A stretch of DNA of 64,000 bases from Panagrolaimus kolymaensis (lineage: Eukaryota; Nematoda; Chromadorea; Rhabditida; Panagrolaimidae), in NCBI GenBank assembly GCA_028622995.1, contig JAJQJQ010000008.1, forward strand, positions 6,324,001-6,388,000. The letters are read 5' to 3'. The notes under the pieces were generated by a model. The model had not been told where the DNA came from, did not search any database, and saw only the letters and a list, made by a program, of their open reading frames with translations. Of this stretch, positions 1-12,520 are shown piece by piece (within the stretch, counting starts at the first letter, position 1; each line of letters opens with the position of its first letter). A program made the position numbers and the translations under genes.

Positions 1-801
1 TCTCTAATTAAATAAAAACTTTTAAAGTTATAATTCCATGAAAGTGGACTGCTTGTTAGCGGGTGAGAAGCTTATCACATTTTCTTCTCGACATCTGATA
101 TAAAACAATAAAACAAAGAAGACCTCGCAAAGACATCTGTTCAAATTTAAAATGGCAATTAATTTTAATGGACTTCGAACCCACCAAATGTTAGTTTCCA
201 AGGATTTTCAAGAAGAAGAAAAAAAAGTAAAAACAAAATCATGCAAAAAGTCTTGGGTTGAATCATGAAAAAAATTCAATAGACATTGTCTTTCTTTTTT
301 TTCACCAACTTTCTTCTAACATAAAAATGTGAAAGAAAACTTCCGTGATCAATTTGAAAAACACAAAGATCCAAAAAGAAAAAAGATGACTTTTTTCGAT
401 TCGTATTTAATTTGAGCATATTTGATTTTTGATTCTTCTATTTTTCTTCTAAACAAAAGCTTTCAGACATCCGAAATTATTTTGTTTTTTGTAAGCTTTA
501 TTTACTTTTTTATCTTAATATTTTTGAGAAAGCTTTAGCAATTTTTTGTTAATTCTTTTAAATATGTATCATAGATTCTCTATGAAATTCCCAAAGCGAA
601 TGCATTTTTTTCATCCATTTTGGTTTTTGTTCATCATCGGCGTTTTTTTCTTCCTTGACGACAGCTTTTTTTTGTTGCCTTTTGTGTGTAATTTACTTTA
701 AATTTTTTTAATATTTATCTAATTTATTTATATCCCCATTAAGAGTATTATTTTAAATTCTATAAAATAGGCTGAATGAAGCCATTAAAAGATTTTATGA
801 A
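1..801. other. Non-coding AT-rich leader region
   Basis: Homopolymer-rich AT sequence. No convincing conserved coding exon is visible. An upstream exon or promoter of the carrier gene that follows may lie here: the carrier's reading frame stays open upstream of its first listed ATG back to a splice-acceptor-like AATAG just before position 771. A short open stretch around 580-700 could encode a hydrophobic peptide, but I could not join it in frame to the carrier. Confidence 0.5.
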
Positions 802-2983
802 ATGGTAATTGCGCAGCAACAACATCCAACAGGTAATGGAAACCCTTTGGTGGAATCTACTGTTGTTATTGGAAAAGAAGAACTACAAACAAAGAAATCC
901 CCAGCATCTAAAGAAACTCAACAACATCCTCATGATGATTCAGAAAATGAACATTCAATGGAAAAAGCCGAAGAGATTATTGATGATATTTTAGGTACTT
1001 TTAATTAGTAATTTCATTAATAGTTATTTTATATATTATTTTTTTAGTAAACTCTAGTTCTCTAGATCCATTAAAATCTCATCATAAAAAACAAAATCCA
1101 CTTATCACTGGTTTGGTATCAAAGGAAAAAGCCATTGCGACACATTCCAATCTTGCCGGCTTTAGTCAAGAAAAACAGAAAAAGCTTCGAGAATTGTATG
1201 ATTTTCTTGATGTTAATAATGATGGAACAATTGATATTCGAGATCTCACAGCTGCACTTAAAAAGAAAAGATATTTTCCACCTAAATTAGCCCCAGTATG
1301 TTGTTCATCAAATTTTTGAATCGATTTTAATAATATTGGAATATATATTTCTAGGAAATGTTTGCAAAAATGAGAAGAGAAGATCATTCAACGAACATTG
1401 ATTTCTCAGATTTTTTAAATTATGTTATGGAACATGAAAAAAGACTTGAAGAAATTTTTAATCAACTTGATAAAAATCAAGATGGATTGGTGGATTCTCG
1501 AGAAATGAAAAATTATTTTCATAGTCTTGGCATTCCCATATCAGATCAGAAAGCAAGAATTCTCGTTGAAATGTATGTATGCTTATAATTTCAGCCTGTG
1601 TAAATGATAAATATTTTTTTCAGTATGGATCAAAGTGGAAGTGATAGTGTGGATTTGATAGAATTTAAAGATTTTATGATTCTCTATCCAAGTACTGACC
1701 CTCATGATATTGCTGAATTTTGGCGGCATAATTTGGTAAATCTCTTTTCATTCTTTTGTTTTAACTTTAATAACAAGGCCAAAAATATTTATTGCTTTTT
1801 AACATTTTTACGTCGGCTAAAATCTATTTATTTAAATCTCTTTTAAGCCTAATTAAATAGAACTTTAACTAAATTTTTAATTTTAAGGTAATTGACATTG
1901 GTGAAGACAGCCAAATTCCTGAAGATTTTACTCCACAAGAAATGCAATCAGGTGTATGGTGGAGGCATTTAGTTGCAGGAGGTATTGCTGGATGTATGTC
2001 ACGAACATGTACGGCTCCATTAGATAGATTGAAAGTTTTCTTACAGGTAATTAATTCCATTAAAATTCGATTAACATTTTTTTACTCTTCCATTTAAGGT
2101 TCATTCAACTTATCAAAAGCGATACAATCTTTTTTCTGCATTAAATTTTCTTTATAAAGAAGGCGGATTTAAATCATTTTGGAGGGGTAATGGCATAAAT
2201 ATAATTAAAATTGCACCCGAATCTGCTTTAAAATTTATGGCTTATGACCAAATGAAACGATTGATACAAAGAATAAAAGGAAGTCAAGATTTAGCATTGG
2301 GTGAAAGATTTATGGCTGGTTCCACTGCAGGAGCAATATCTCAAACAATTATTTATCCATTAGAAGTATTAAAAACTAGGCTAGCATTAAGAAGAACGGG
2401 ACAATTAAATAAGGGTCTTATTCATTTTGCAACAAAAATGTGTAAAAATGAAGGAATGTCATGCTTATATAAGGTTCGTTTTTTTGATTACCATAAATCT
2501 ATTATTATTGTTTTTTTGTTTTTAAGGGTTATGTGCCGAATCTTCTCGGTATTATTCCATATGCTGGTATCGATTTAGCCATTTATGAAACTCTAAAATC
2601 TATGTACGTTAAAAGAAATCCAACTTTAAAAGAACCTGGTGTATTAGCATTGTTGGCTTGTGGCACATGTTCATCCACGTGTGGTCAATTAGCAAGTTAT
2701 CCTTTAGCTTTAGTAAGAACGAGGCTGCAAGCAAGAAGTAATTATTCTTCTTTTTTTTGCAGCTTTAAAAATTAATGTTATTCCATTTTTAGCGGTTTCA
2801 AGTGATATCGCTCAACCCGATAACATGATAGGTCAATTTAGATATATCATAATCCAAAATGAAGGCTTGGTTGGATTATATCGTGGAATAACACCTAATT
2901 TCATGAAGGTTATTCCCGCAGTAAGCATAAGTTATGTTGTTTATGAAAATGTAAGAAAACGACTTGGTGCAACAATGTCATAA
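802..2983 (+). CDS. Calcium-binding mitochondrial ATP-Mg/Pi carrier (SCaMC/SLC25A23-25 type)
   Basis: Inner-mitochondrial-membrane solute carrier. The family exchanges ATP-Mg for phosphate and is switched by calcium through an N-terminal EF-hand domain. Eight exons join in frame: 802-994, 1048-1295, 1355-1572, 1624-1735, 1888-2046, 2099-2473, 2527-2737, 2793-2983 (568 residues from this ATG). EF-hand loops are visible near residues 119 ([12 protein letters not shown]), 186 ([12 protein letters not shown]) and 222 ([12 protein letters not shown]). Three carrier repeats follow, with signatures PLDRLK, PLEVLK and PLALVR. The start is uncertain: the frame is open upstream to an acceptor-like site at 770, so an extra 5' exon may exist. 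The alternative is another calcium-regulated carrier such as aralar, but three EF hands directly followed by this carrier fit SCaMC better. Confidence 0.9.
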
Positions 2984-3263
2984 AAAATAATATTTCCATG
3001 TTGCCTGGCAATTGTTATTTACAAGGGAACCACCAGACATGTAAGCTCGATTTCGATATTCTGTTTCGGTAGAAAATTAATTTAGCACTTTTTAAGACAT
3101 ATGGCAAAATCTTAGCGGCGAATGGAAGATGAAAAAAAAGTTATGACTCCTCGAATATTCTAATTTTTGACGCTTTTCCTTATCAGTTGCTAAAGCTATT
3201 CCCTATTTGTTGTAAGTATGGTGTATGCGAGAAAGGCGGAATGACCATGCAATGGAAGTCGTA

Positions 3264-3274
3264 GGTTCGAATCC
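3264..3274 (+). other. tRNA-like B box inside the left arm
   Basis: The 11-mer GGTTCGAATCC is a perfect pol III B box. It is repeated as its complement at 4246-4256 in the right arm. The upstream stretch AATGGAAGTCGTA resembles the anticodon-to-variable-loop part of a tRNA, but I could not fold a full cloverleaf and the T stem has mismatches. I read this as a tRNA-derived segment captured by the transposon rather than a working tRNA gene. Confidence 0.5.
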
Positions 3275-3848
3275 ACCTTGTGATTTTTAGTTTTTTTACC
3301 CTTATTTAATCATCTTTTTCCGCTTTTTATGTTAAATATTAATGAAAGTTATTGTTTTTTAAGCATTTTTTCTTGTTTCATGGCTATTTTTAAATTATTA
3401 ATCCATTGAATTTTTGTATAAATTTAATGTCGAAAATTCGTTAATTGAGATTTCATTACTCGTTGAAGTAAAACAATCTTTGCTGGTGAATGATTTTTAT
3501 TTAATTGCGGCTATTTACTTTTTTATAGAAGCGTTGTTTTTTAAAAGAAAAATATGCTCGCACTTTTTCTTGTGAAGCATTAGTAACAAGATTGGAAGTT
3601 TTCTATGAATTTATTACACGGTGATTGAATAGGTGAATGAACTTTCATATGAGTTACATCATGCTTTAAAACATTTTTTCATAATTCAAGAATAAACGTT
3701 GCATTTTCAATTTTAACTTGCAAATCTTTATTTAAATTTTCTTTGTTTTTTTTTCGCGCCAAAGTTCTACAAATTTGGAGGATACCCTTTAAGGATGGGT
3801 GGGAATTTTTGTTAATGCTGATAAAAATTGCTCATTGACTTATGCAAC

Positions 3849-3895
3849 CAGAGCTGTTGATTAATCGACCGATTAATCGATAATCGACAACTCTG
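3849..3895. repeat. Short palindromic repeat nested in the transposon
   Basis: An imperfect palindrome of about 47 bp with ends CAGAG/CTCTG and internal ATTAATCGA units, lying in the asymmetric centre of the larger inverted-repeat element. The flanking octamers TATGCAAC and GACACAAC agree at five of eight positions, which could be a decayed 8-bp target duplication. The CAGAG terminus suits a miniature hAT derivative, but this is tentative. Confidence 0.45.
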
Positions 3896-4501
3896 GACAC
3901 AACCAATCTTTTCTTCGAAAAAAAAACAAATTTTTTTCCTTATTAAAATGTCTCTTTATGAAAGTATGTTTATTTTTATAATATTTAATTAATTTTTTTA
4001 AAGTGATTTTGCAAAATCTTGATTAATACTTTTATATTTTAAAGCGTTTTTCTTTTTTTTGACCCTTTTATATAAAATAAAAAAACCAACTTTAATTATC
4101 AAAATCCCCTTACTCGTTTGAAGGTAAAGCAATAAGACAAAAAACATGAAAAAATGCTTAAAAAACAATAACTTTCATTAATATTTAACATAAAAAGCGG
4201 AAAAAGATGATTAAATAAGGGTAAAAAAACTAAAAATCACAAGGTGGATTCGAACCTACGACTTCCATTGCATGGTCATTCCGCCTTTCTCGCATACACC
4301 ATACTTACAACAAATAGGGAATAGCTTTAGCAACTGATAAGGAAAAGCGTCAAAAATTAGAATATTCGAGGAGTCATAACTTTTTTTTCATCTTCCATTC
4401 GCCGCTAAGATTTTGCCATATGTCTTAAAAAGTGCTAAATTAATTTTCTACCGAAACAGAATATCGACATCGAGCTTACATGTCTGGTGGTTCCCTTGTT
4501 A

Positions 4502-6165
4502 GCTTAAATATTTGTTTCTTTTCCTCCGGTTATTATAAATTATACCTTTTTTTATTTTATTGTTTTTTCTTTTTGTGTCTTTCAAATCAGTTTTTTGTTT
4601 CATACCTTGTCACAATTTTGCTTGACTCTCTCTCATCCATGATTATGATGTTTAACAATGCTCAAATTTTGTTTCATCTCTCTTCTTTTTAACATTTTAT
4701 TATTATTACAATAGAGCAATAATATTTGCTAAACAGTTTTTTTTGCTGTTGCTTTGTTTGCATTTTCTTTGGTGATGATGATTGTGTTTTTGTTTTGTTA
4801 AATGTATGAAAATTTAATTTATACATTTTTAGGGTTTAGAAAAAGAACAAATGTTTGTTAAAAAAATTTCGGGCCGCAATAGGGTTTTTATAGATTAGAC
4901 TTTTTTTAAGAAGAAAAATAAAGTATGTAATAAATAATAAATACCAAATATTATTTTAGACCGGAAATTAAATGTACATAGTTTAAAGTTGAACCATTCT
5001 TTTTAAAGCGAAATTTGTTTGCATTTGATTTATTTGATTTTGACTGTATCGGAAAAAAATAAGAAAAAATTGGAAGATGGGAATCAAATGCTAAAAAGGT
5101 TATGTTGCATCGATGATGATGCTGGCTGGCTCCAGTGAAATAAATATTTCTACCACGTGCACGTGATCAAAAGCATTGATCAACAATGTGCACAACGACC
5201 CTTGCCATTTGGTTGGGCTGGTGAAAAATACATACGTTTTTCATTCTCCCTTGTCGATTAAAAAAAATCGTTTTTGTGTTTGAAAAAAGGCGTGTTATCC
5301 TAAATTCCATCACTTTTTTGCCCCTAAATTTTTTTATGTTAAATCCAAAAAGATGCTATATACTAAAAAAACGTTAAAAGCACCAAAGCTAACAATGATG
5401 TTTTGCAAACTTTTTTTTTTCATAGCTGCGCGAACGCTAATGAACACTACCTATAACTTGACTGGTTTTGTTTCAATCATTGAGGAAAAGCAGGAAAAAA
5501 AAAAGCTTGTGGACAAACCAAAGAGAAAGAAAAAGAAATATACGAACGCGCACTATAACTTTCTCTCTCATTTTCGACTTGCACTTTTTTGTTTCTTCAA
5601 ACAGCGGCGGCAGTAGTTGTTAAGGCAAGCAATAGGACCAAAAAAAATTGCTTCATATAAATGAACCACTTACATATCTTGAATGGAAACACCCTGCTTG
5701 ATATACGATAGAGCTAGCCAATGCGCGGGGAAAAGGAAAAAAAAACATAGCAATGTTGGTTGTGGTGTAACACACACACGCACAATGGCCAAGTCATGAT
5801 GCAACTGCAACATTAAATTTCGGACAAACACAGACGTCTGAAGGTTTTTTTGGGAAAGCGCCAGCGCGGGGAGACGTTTTTTTTCTTCCTTGAAGAAGCT
5901 TATCTTCTTCGTCACTGTTCTTTCTGATAGCTAAATCCATTTTTTTACAACACCCTTTTTTTGTACAGTGAAACTTTTTTTAAAATCTTCGTATATTTCA
6001 TATGTTACTTTTTAAGCATAATTATATCAAGTTACAATCAAATTTATATATATTCCTTTTTTCAGGTTCGCCTTATTTTGTACCATATTTGTACAGTCTC
6101 TATTTTGTTGATTATTGTACAGTTTTTGTAAATAAATTTGTTATTTTTATTAAATAAAAAAAGTT
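4502..6165. other. Intergenic / 5' region of the PUF gene
   Basis: AT-rich, no convincing exon. It contains a tandem E-box at 5154-5165 and a pyrimidine tract ending TTTTTTCAG at about 6065, which could be a 5'-UTR or spliced-leader acceptor for the PUF gene. TGTAAATA occurs at 6127-6134, 31 nt before the PUF start codon. Open stretches here are short, low-complexity and unlike proteins. Confidence 0.5.
5154..5165. promoter_or_regulatory. Two abutting E-boxes (CACGTGCACGTG)
   Basis: Two complete CACGTG palindromes lie head to tail about 1.0 kb upstream of the PUF start codon, in a local patch of higher GC. CACGTG is the binding core of bHLH-Zip factors (MYC/MAX, TFEB/HLH-30 families). Occupancy is inference. 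Confidence 0.35.
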
Positions 6166-8960
6166 ATGGTAATGACTGAAAAGTGGAATGGACGTGGAAA
6201 TTGGAGCTCATCAGGTTTAACTTTTTTTTTCTCCCCATTTTCATTGCAAAATAATGCTTTTATTAGACTGGTTTGGGTTAAATAAAATGTTTGATTGATT
6301 TTTTTAGAACATGCTGTAAGCAAACCCATTGCTGTTTTATCATCTATGCCTCAAAACTTTGGTGGAATGGCAATTTCTCCCCGTTCTAATGGTGAACATA
6401 TTATCCCTTTTAATGTGGTTGATAGCGTTTTGGCATCATCACCTGGAACCCCGGTTTACAATAGGTTACCAAAGCATCGAAGAAACTCCATGACTAAAAA
6501 TTCAGTGGGAGAGCAATCGTAAGTTTTTTCATTGAGTAAATGACATAAATATAAAGCTCTTAATTTTACACATTTTTCCTTTGAGTTTAAAATTTCATGA
6601 AATCTTTGATAAAAGAAGATGTAGAAGGTCGATGCTTTTTTTTTGTTCGAAGCATAATTTTAATTTTACTAAAACAAAAAAAGCTTTCAAAAAAATAAAA
6701 CAGTGTTGAAAACAAAAAAGTTGTTTCAACAATTTTGAATTTTTTAATTATATGCAACTCCTAAGCGGAAAATTACATTGAAATCCAACACAGCTTTTTG
6801 TTGCCTAAGGTTAGAAAGCGATTTTTGTTGTTAACATTTTCTAAAAGTTTCAATTTCTAAATCAAAAATGTTGGATGTAATGTTAGATTTGAACTGCAAT
6901 TATACGAACTTTAAATTCAAAACTGACATATTTAGTGATGATGGTTCAAAAACGGAAATGTCTCTGAGTGATGCTTCAAATGGTATGCCTATTCCAATTC
7001 CAAATGATATTCAAACGCCGCTAGGAACTACGCCAGATATGTCAAGTATACCAAACATATATGCTTTACCTCATCAATTTGAGCAGTGTCCTTCTACGCC
7101 AACGAAATATTGGGGCTACTCTGCTGAAGGTGTCATGCATGCTTATGGTGCTCCTGCAACGTCTTTGTTTTCTTCAACGCCTCCACAACTTTCATTTCAA
7201 CAATATGCTCCGATGAACTCTCCGCTTGCTGCTAATATGAACGCGTTGAATATTTCTGGACAAAGAACGCGTCGTGATTCATATACATTACCTCCAAGAA
7301 TGTCAAACTATACTCAAAGTATTCCTCAACCAACACCTCAACCTCTCTATGTCGTTCAATCTCCTCCAAATTCGTATGGCACGAGTCCAAATGCTTTTTA
7401 CTATAATGCTTTTGGTAACATGAATCTTGCTCAACGTGTTGTTGCATCGAATGCTCCTGTTTATGCTCCTCAAAATTCTCCTCGAACTGTTTATAATCAA
7501 CCGCCGCCAATTCAAAATGGTTTGCATGGTTTTCCGTCTCCTATTGCGCAGCATTCTCCTGGTAATCGTCGTCAAGCTCCTTCTGGTCCAAACACTCATG
7601 GACGTGTCTCTGTGGTGAATTCAAATTCTAGCGATAAAGCCAATGTGGTTCGTTCACAACAACTTGATGATTTTCGTAACAGTCGCTTACCACATCTTCA
7701 ATTATCTGATCTTGGAAACAATGTTGTGGAATTTGCTAAAGATCAACATGGTTCTCGATTTATTCAACAAAAACTCGAGCGTGCAAGCAACAAAGAAAAG
7801 CAACAAATATTCGATGAAGTTATAAGCCATGCTGAACAACTAATGACTGATGTCTTTGGCAATTATGTTATTCAAAAATTCTTTGAATATGGAACGTTTG
7901 AACAAAAAAATCAACTTGTGGATGCTATTCGTGGAAATGTTATGAAGCTAGCTTTACAAATGTATGGCTGTCGTGTTATTCAAAAAGCTCTTGAATCTAT
8001 TAGTTCTGAACAACAAATGGAACTTTTGCATGAAATGGATGGTGAAGTTCTTAAATGCGTCAAAGATCAAAATGGAAATCACGTTGTTCAGAAGGTTATT
8101 GAAAAGGTTGAACCAGCCCGCCTTCAATTCATTATTGATTCATTCATCAATGATAAAAATGATTCCGTTTGTACTTTAGCTAAACATCCTTGTAAGTTTT
8201 ATTCTTCTCTTATTTTACTAATCTCCTAAATTACATTTTAGATGGTTGTCGAGTTATTCAACGTGTACTTGAACATTGCTCTGAAGAACAAAAACGTCCT
8301 GTGCTTGAACAACTTCATCATAATATCAAAGACCTTGTTACTGATCAATATGGTAACTACGTTATTCAACACGTTATTGAACATGGTTCTCCAGGTGATC
8401 GTGATCGTATTGTTGAAGAAATTCGTGGTGATGTTCTTAGACATGCTCAACATAAATTTGCTTCAAATGTCATTGAAAAGTGTCTTACTCATGGAGGAAA
8501 TGAACATAAGAATATTCTTATTTCTGAAGCTTGTGGAGAGTAAGTTTATGAGAAGGTTTTATGTGGTTTAACCATTTTCTTTTTATAGTGGTTCAAAGCC
8601 TACTCCATTATTGGAAATGATGAAGGATCCATTTGCTAATTATGTCGTTCAAAAAATGCTGGATGTTGCTGATAGTACTCATCGCAAAAAGATGATGAAT
8701 GCCATTAAACCACACATTCCTCAACTTCGCAAGTTCAGTTATGGCAAACACATCACAAGTAAGCACTCTTTTCTTATTTCATCAATTAAAGTGTGTCTCT
8801 TTTAGCTAAATTGGAGAAATATTTTCAAAAACATGCAGCCAATGGACAAACATTTTCCGACTTCTCTACTGGACCTAATATGAATTCTTCAAATAATAAT
8901 ATTGGTGGTATGATGGATTATTCGGCAATGGGTGCTCGTCCTGTCTTATTCCAACAATAA
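6166..8960 (+). CDS. Pumilio-family (PUF) RNA-binding protein
   Basis: Cytoplasmic 3'-UTR-binding post-transcriptional regulator. Six exons join in frame: 6166-6214, 6308-6518, 6936-8191, 8242-8539, 8590-8758, 8806-8960 (712 residues). Residues 1 to about 330 are low-complexity, rich in Pro/Ser/Gln/Asn. A complete eight-repeat Pumilio homology domain starts near residue 336. The RNA-contact triplets in order are SRFIQ, NYVIQ, CRVIQ, NHVVQ, CRVIQ, NYVIQ, SNVIE and NYVVQ. This is the classical Pumilio code and predicts recognition of UGUANAUA. An ATG at 6868 opens the same frame upstream of exon 3 and could serve an alternative promoter, but phase and the TTTAG acceptor at 6931-6935 support splicing from 6518. 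It is closer to Pumilio/PUF-8/PUF-9 than to the derived FBF group. A poly(A) signal AATAAA lies at 8970. Confidence 0.95.
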
Positions 8961-8969
8961 GAAATGTTT

Positions 8970-8975
8970 AATAAA
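8970..8975 (+). terminator. Poly(A) signal of the PUF gene
   Basis: AATAAA ten bases after the PUF stop codon. A usable but very proximal cleavage signal; longer 3' UTRs into the following AT-rich stretch are possible. Confidence 0.45.
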
Positions 8976-9648
8976 AACTGTTAAATTACATTGTAATTTT
9001 TGCCTTAAGGACCCTGCCTGCTTTTTTGTATATTCATTTTTAATTTGTTTCTTGTTTTTCCTTTTGGGTTAGCTTGCTCATCAAACTGTTATCCCATTTA
9101 AGGTTATCCTTTAGATAAGCTTGCATTATCTTTGATATATACTTTGCACTTATCATTTTAGTTAAGCTTTTTCTTTGTGCTTTTGCTTGATTAGGATTGT
9201 AAATTTCTAGTACTGTATGATTTTTTTGTTTGTATTTTTCCCTTGTTCCCAAATTTGTACTCTCCCTCATGTGTATAATTTGTTATAATTTGTAAAGAAA
9301 AAAATTGTTTTTATTAGAAATTTTTTGTTGTTTATTTCGTTATGTTTTTTATAAAATACTTTTATGAATTTTTGTGTTTACAAATGAAAGTGAATTATAG
9401 CTGTTATTGCCGGTGAAAATTTATTTCTTTTTTCAAGCTTTGTGATCGAGCAAATATCAAACCGTGTATGAATGTGTGAAAAAAACTGAAAATCATTTTT
9501 TTATGCAAAAAATGACTATCAGACCATCGCTAACATTCAACATATTTTTTTGTTACCTGTTATCAGATGCTTTTATTGCTACTGCAATTTTAGAACATTT
9601 TGAACTCATAATATTTTATACGTTGACTATAAAAGTTTTATTTTTCAG
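8976..9648. other. Intergenic region between PUF and PGES2-like genes
   Basis: AT-rich with no recognisable exon. It probably holds the PUF 3' UTR and the promoter of the next gene. It ends in a TTTTTCAG tract that abuts the next ATG at 9649, the arrangement expected for a spliced-leader trans-splice acceptor. Confidence 0.5.
9641..9648 (+). promoter_or_regulatory. Putative spliced-leader trans-splice acceptor
   Basis: TTTTTCAG immediately before the ATG of the PGES2-like gene, with no upstream coding exon found. A cis-spliced 5'-UTR intron is the alternative. Confidence 0.5.
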
Positions 9649-10865
<1,217 letters not shown>

Positions 10866-10982
10866 ACTAAGGAAGCTTTGTGAATCATGGTATTGTTAGA
10901 CTAATTAGATTTGAATTATTGTAATAATGTGTAATACGCGTGAATGAATTGTTTTGTTTTTACTTGTAATGTGATATGTAAG

Positions 10983-10988
10983 AATAAA
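10983..10988 (+). terminator. Poly(A) signal of the PGES2-like gene
   Basis: AATAAA 118 bases after the stop codon, in a suitable position for 3' end formation. Confidence 0.55.
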
Positions 10989-11642
10989 GATAAAGTTTTA
11001 TTCACATTTTTTGTGGTTAATTTTGAAACAAAGTTGCTTCTGCGACGATTAAAAGCATGTGAGGCCAAGTCATTGTTTGGATGTTTTTTTTTCAACACAA
11101 AAAACACATAAAAGAAAAGAGTATGTCAAAAAAAATTTTGCTGCATTTTTCACATTTTTTGTTAGAAAATTGCGCAATGCTGTGATGAAAGGAATAATTC
11201 GGGTCGCTGTTTGTTTTTTCATATCAAAACTTTCGTAAAATATTTTGACATTCTTCTGTCAACTTTAAATCTTTTCATCCACCAACATTGCTTATTTATT
11301 TATTTTTGCTAACAATTAAATCCATTTACTATTTCCTTATCCATTTGCTTTTATGGAATTTTTCTCTCCCTTTTTGGTTGTTTCATTTTATGGAAAAAAA
11401 TAACAAACCAAAATTTCTCCGCTTCATCTTCTTCCATTCCAACAATCGATTCGACGAGAACTTAAAAAGGACGTCCGAGGAGTCCTCTCTCTTCAGGAAG
11501 AGGATTTCACTTTCATAATTTCTCATTCTTCGCGCCGCTTTTTCTTTTTCGCTTCACTTCTTTCTTTTTCGAGTTTCTTCTTTCCACTTTTTTGCTTTCA
11601 ACCTTTTTCAAATAATAAACTTATTTTTGTTTTTCAGAAAAA
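10989..11642. other. Promoter/5' region of mec-17
   Basis: AT-rich up to about 11400, then a pyrimidine-rich stretch (11500-11637) ending TTTTCAG at 11631-11637, five bases before the mec-17 ATG. This looks like a spliced-leader acceptor or the end of a 5'-UTR intron. No coding exon is visible. Confidence 0.5.
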
Positions 11643-12467
11643 ATGGAAGTACAAACTGATCTTTCAACTATTTTCAATGATTCACCTATTGAACGTATGG
11701 ATCAAACACGTTTAGGCCGATTTTTGCCTCACAAATATCCTGCATTATGTAAAGCCATCGACAAAATGGGATCTCTTTCAGCTGAAGCACAAAATCTTCG
11801 ACGACCGATGACCTCATATGATCGCTTCCTTGAATCAGAAGATGGACAAATTTTGTATATTTATTGGGAAAAGACTGAAGGCTCTCCATTTTCAAAGATC
11901 ATTGGATTCTTGAAAATCGCTAAAAAGAAGTTATATTTACGTGATTTGGATGATAAACAATTCATTGCTGAGCCTACTTGTGTTCTTGATTTCTATGTTC
12001 ATGATTCAGCTCAAAAACATGAAATTGGTCATCAATTGTTCGAAAAGATGTTGGAAGCTGAAGGTGTTCAAGTAACCAAAGTTGCTTTTGATAAACCCAA
12101 TGAAGCTTTATTAAGCTTCTTGAAGAAGTATTACAACCTTGAAAATCCTGTTTGGCAAATGACGAATTATGTTGTTTTTCAACAATTTTATGATGACAAA
12201 ACTTCTGAAATTGATCAAAATGAAGATGGAATGTTCTCCGCAAGAAGTCGAACTGGAAAAAAGAATGCCGGTCAAGTAAGTCATGACTTTCTTTTTCCAT
12301 TTTTACCACTTTGCTAATTTTAGAACAATCAAGTTCATCATGCTGATGTTGTTGGAGGTTTAATTCACAATACCCAAGCTGCTTCACCTCGTAAAAAGGT
12401 TGATGATGAAACACCTCGTGGAAGAAAATGTCTTCGTGATTATGGTCATACTAACATCTTTGGTTAA
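11643..12467 (+). CDS. mec-17: Alpha-tubulin N-acetyltransferase (ATAT1/MEC-17)
   Basis: Acetylates lysine 40 of alpha-tubulin inside the microtubule lumen using acetyl-CoA. In nematodes it acts in touch-receptor neurons and other stable microtubule arrays. Two exons join in frame: 11643-12275 and 12324-12467 (258 residues). The GNAT-like catalytic domain fills about residues 1-195, with the hallmark CVLDFYVHDS beginning at Cys113 (the position of human Cys120) and AFDKPNE with Asp150 (human Asp157). HEIGHQLFEKML matches the acetyl-CoA-binding helix and YYNLENPVWQMTNYVVF closes the domain. The C-terminal tail is basic and disordered. An antisense LTR element begins 53 bp after the stop codon, so the ancestral 3' UTR is split; the next downstream AATAAA is at 16278. 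Confidence 0.95.
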
Positions 12468-12520
12468 CTCGTGCTTATTTATTTCTTCGACACTTGCGCT
12501 AATGGTCTCATCAATCAAAC

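Larger units (their letters stand above)
3022..4498. mobile_element. Long terminal inverted-repeat DNA transposon, non-autonomous, TTA target duplication
   Basis: A 1,477-bp element with near-identical inverted arms of about 357 bp (3022-3378 and 4142-4498). The arms begin CAAGGGAACCACC and end in its complement. Both sides carry the trinucleotide TTA (3019-3021 and 4499-4501), read as a target-site duplication. A 3-bp TTA/TAA duplication is typical of the PIF/Harbinger superfamily; that assignment rests on the duplication alone. Paired positions sum to 7520 throughout the arms, so there is no net indel between them. No transposase ORF is visible in the roughly 760-bp centre. It sits 38 bp after the carrier stop codon, so it probably lies in or near that gene's 3' UTR. 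Confidence 0.85.

Noticed and set aside
3240..3290. Possible tRNA gene around the B box in the inverted-repeat element
   Set aside because: The B box is perfect, but no acceptor stem, D arm or consistent T stem could be formed, and a mirrored copy exists in the other arm. Kept only as a tRNA-like motif.
5353..5915. Open frames of 80-90 codons upstream of the PUF gene on both strands
   Set aside because: Overlapping Lys/Phe-rich frames from A/T runs without any recognisable domain.
6868..6935. Alternative start of the PUF protein at ATG 6868
   Set aside because: Splicing from 6518 to 6936 keeps frame (TC|T) across a good TTTAG acceptor and joins two protein-like segments, so 6868-6935 is best read as intron. 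An alternative promoter remains possible.
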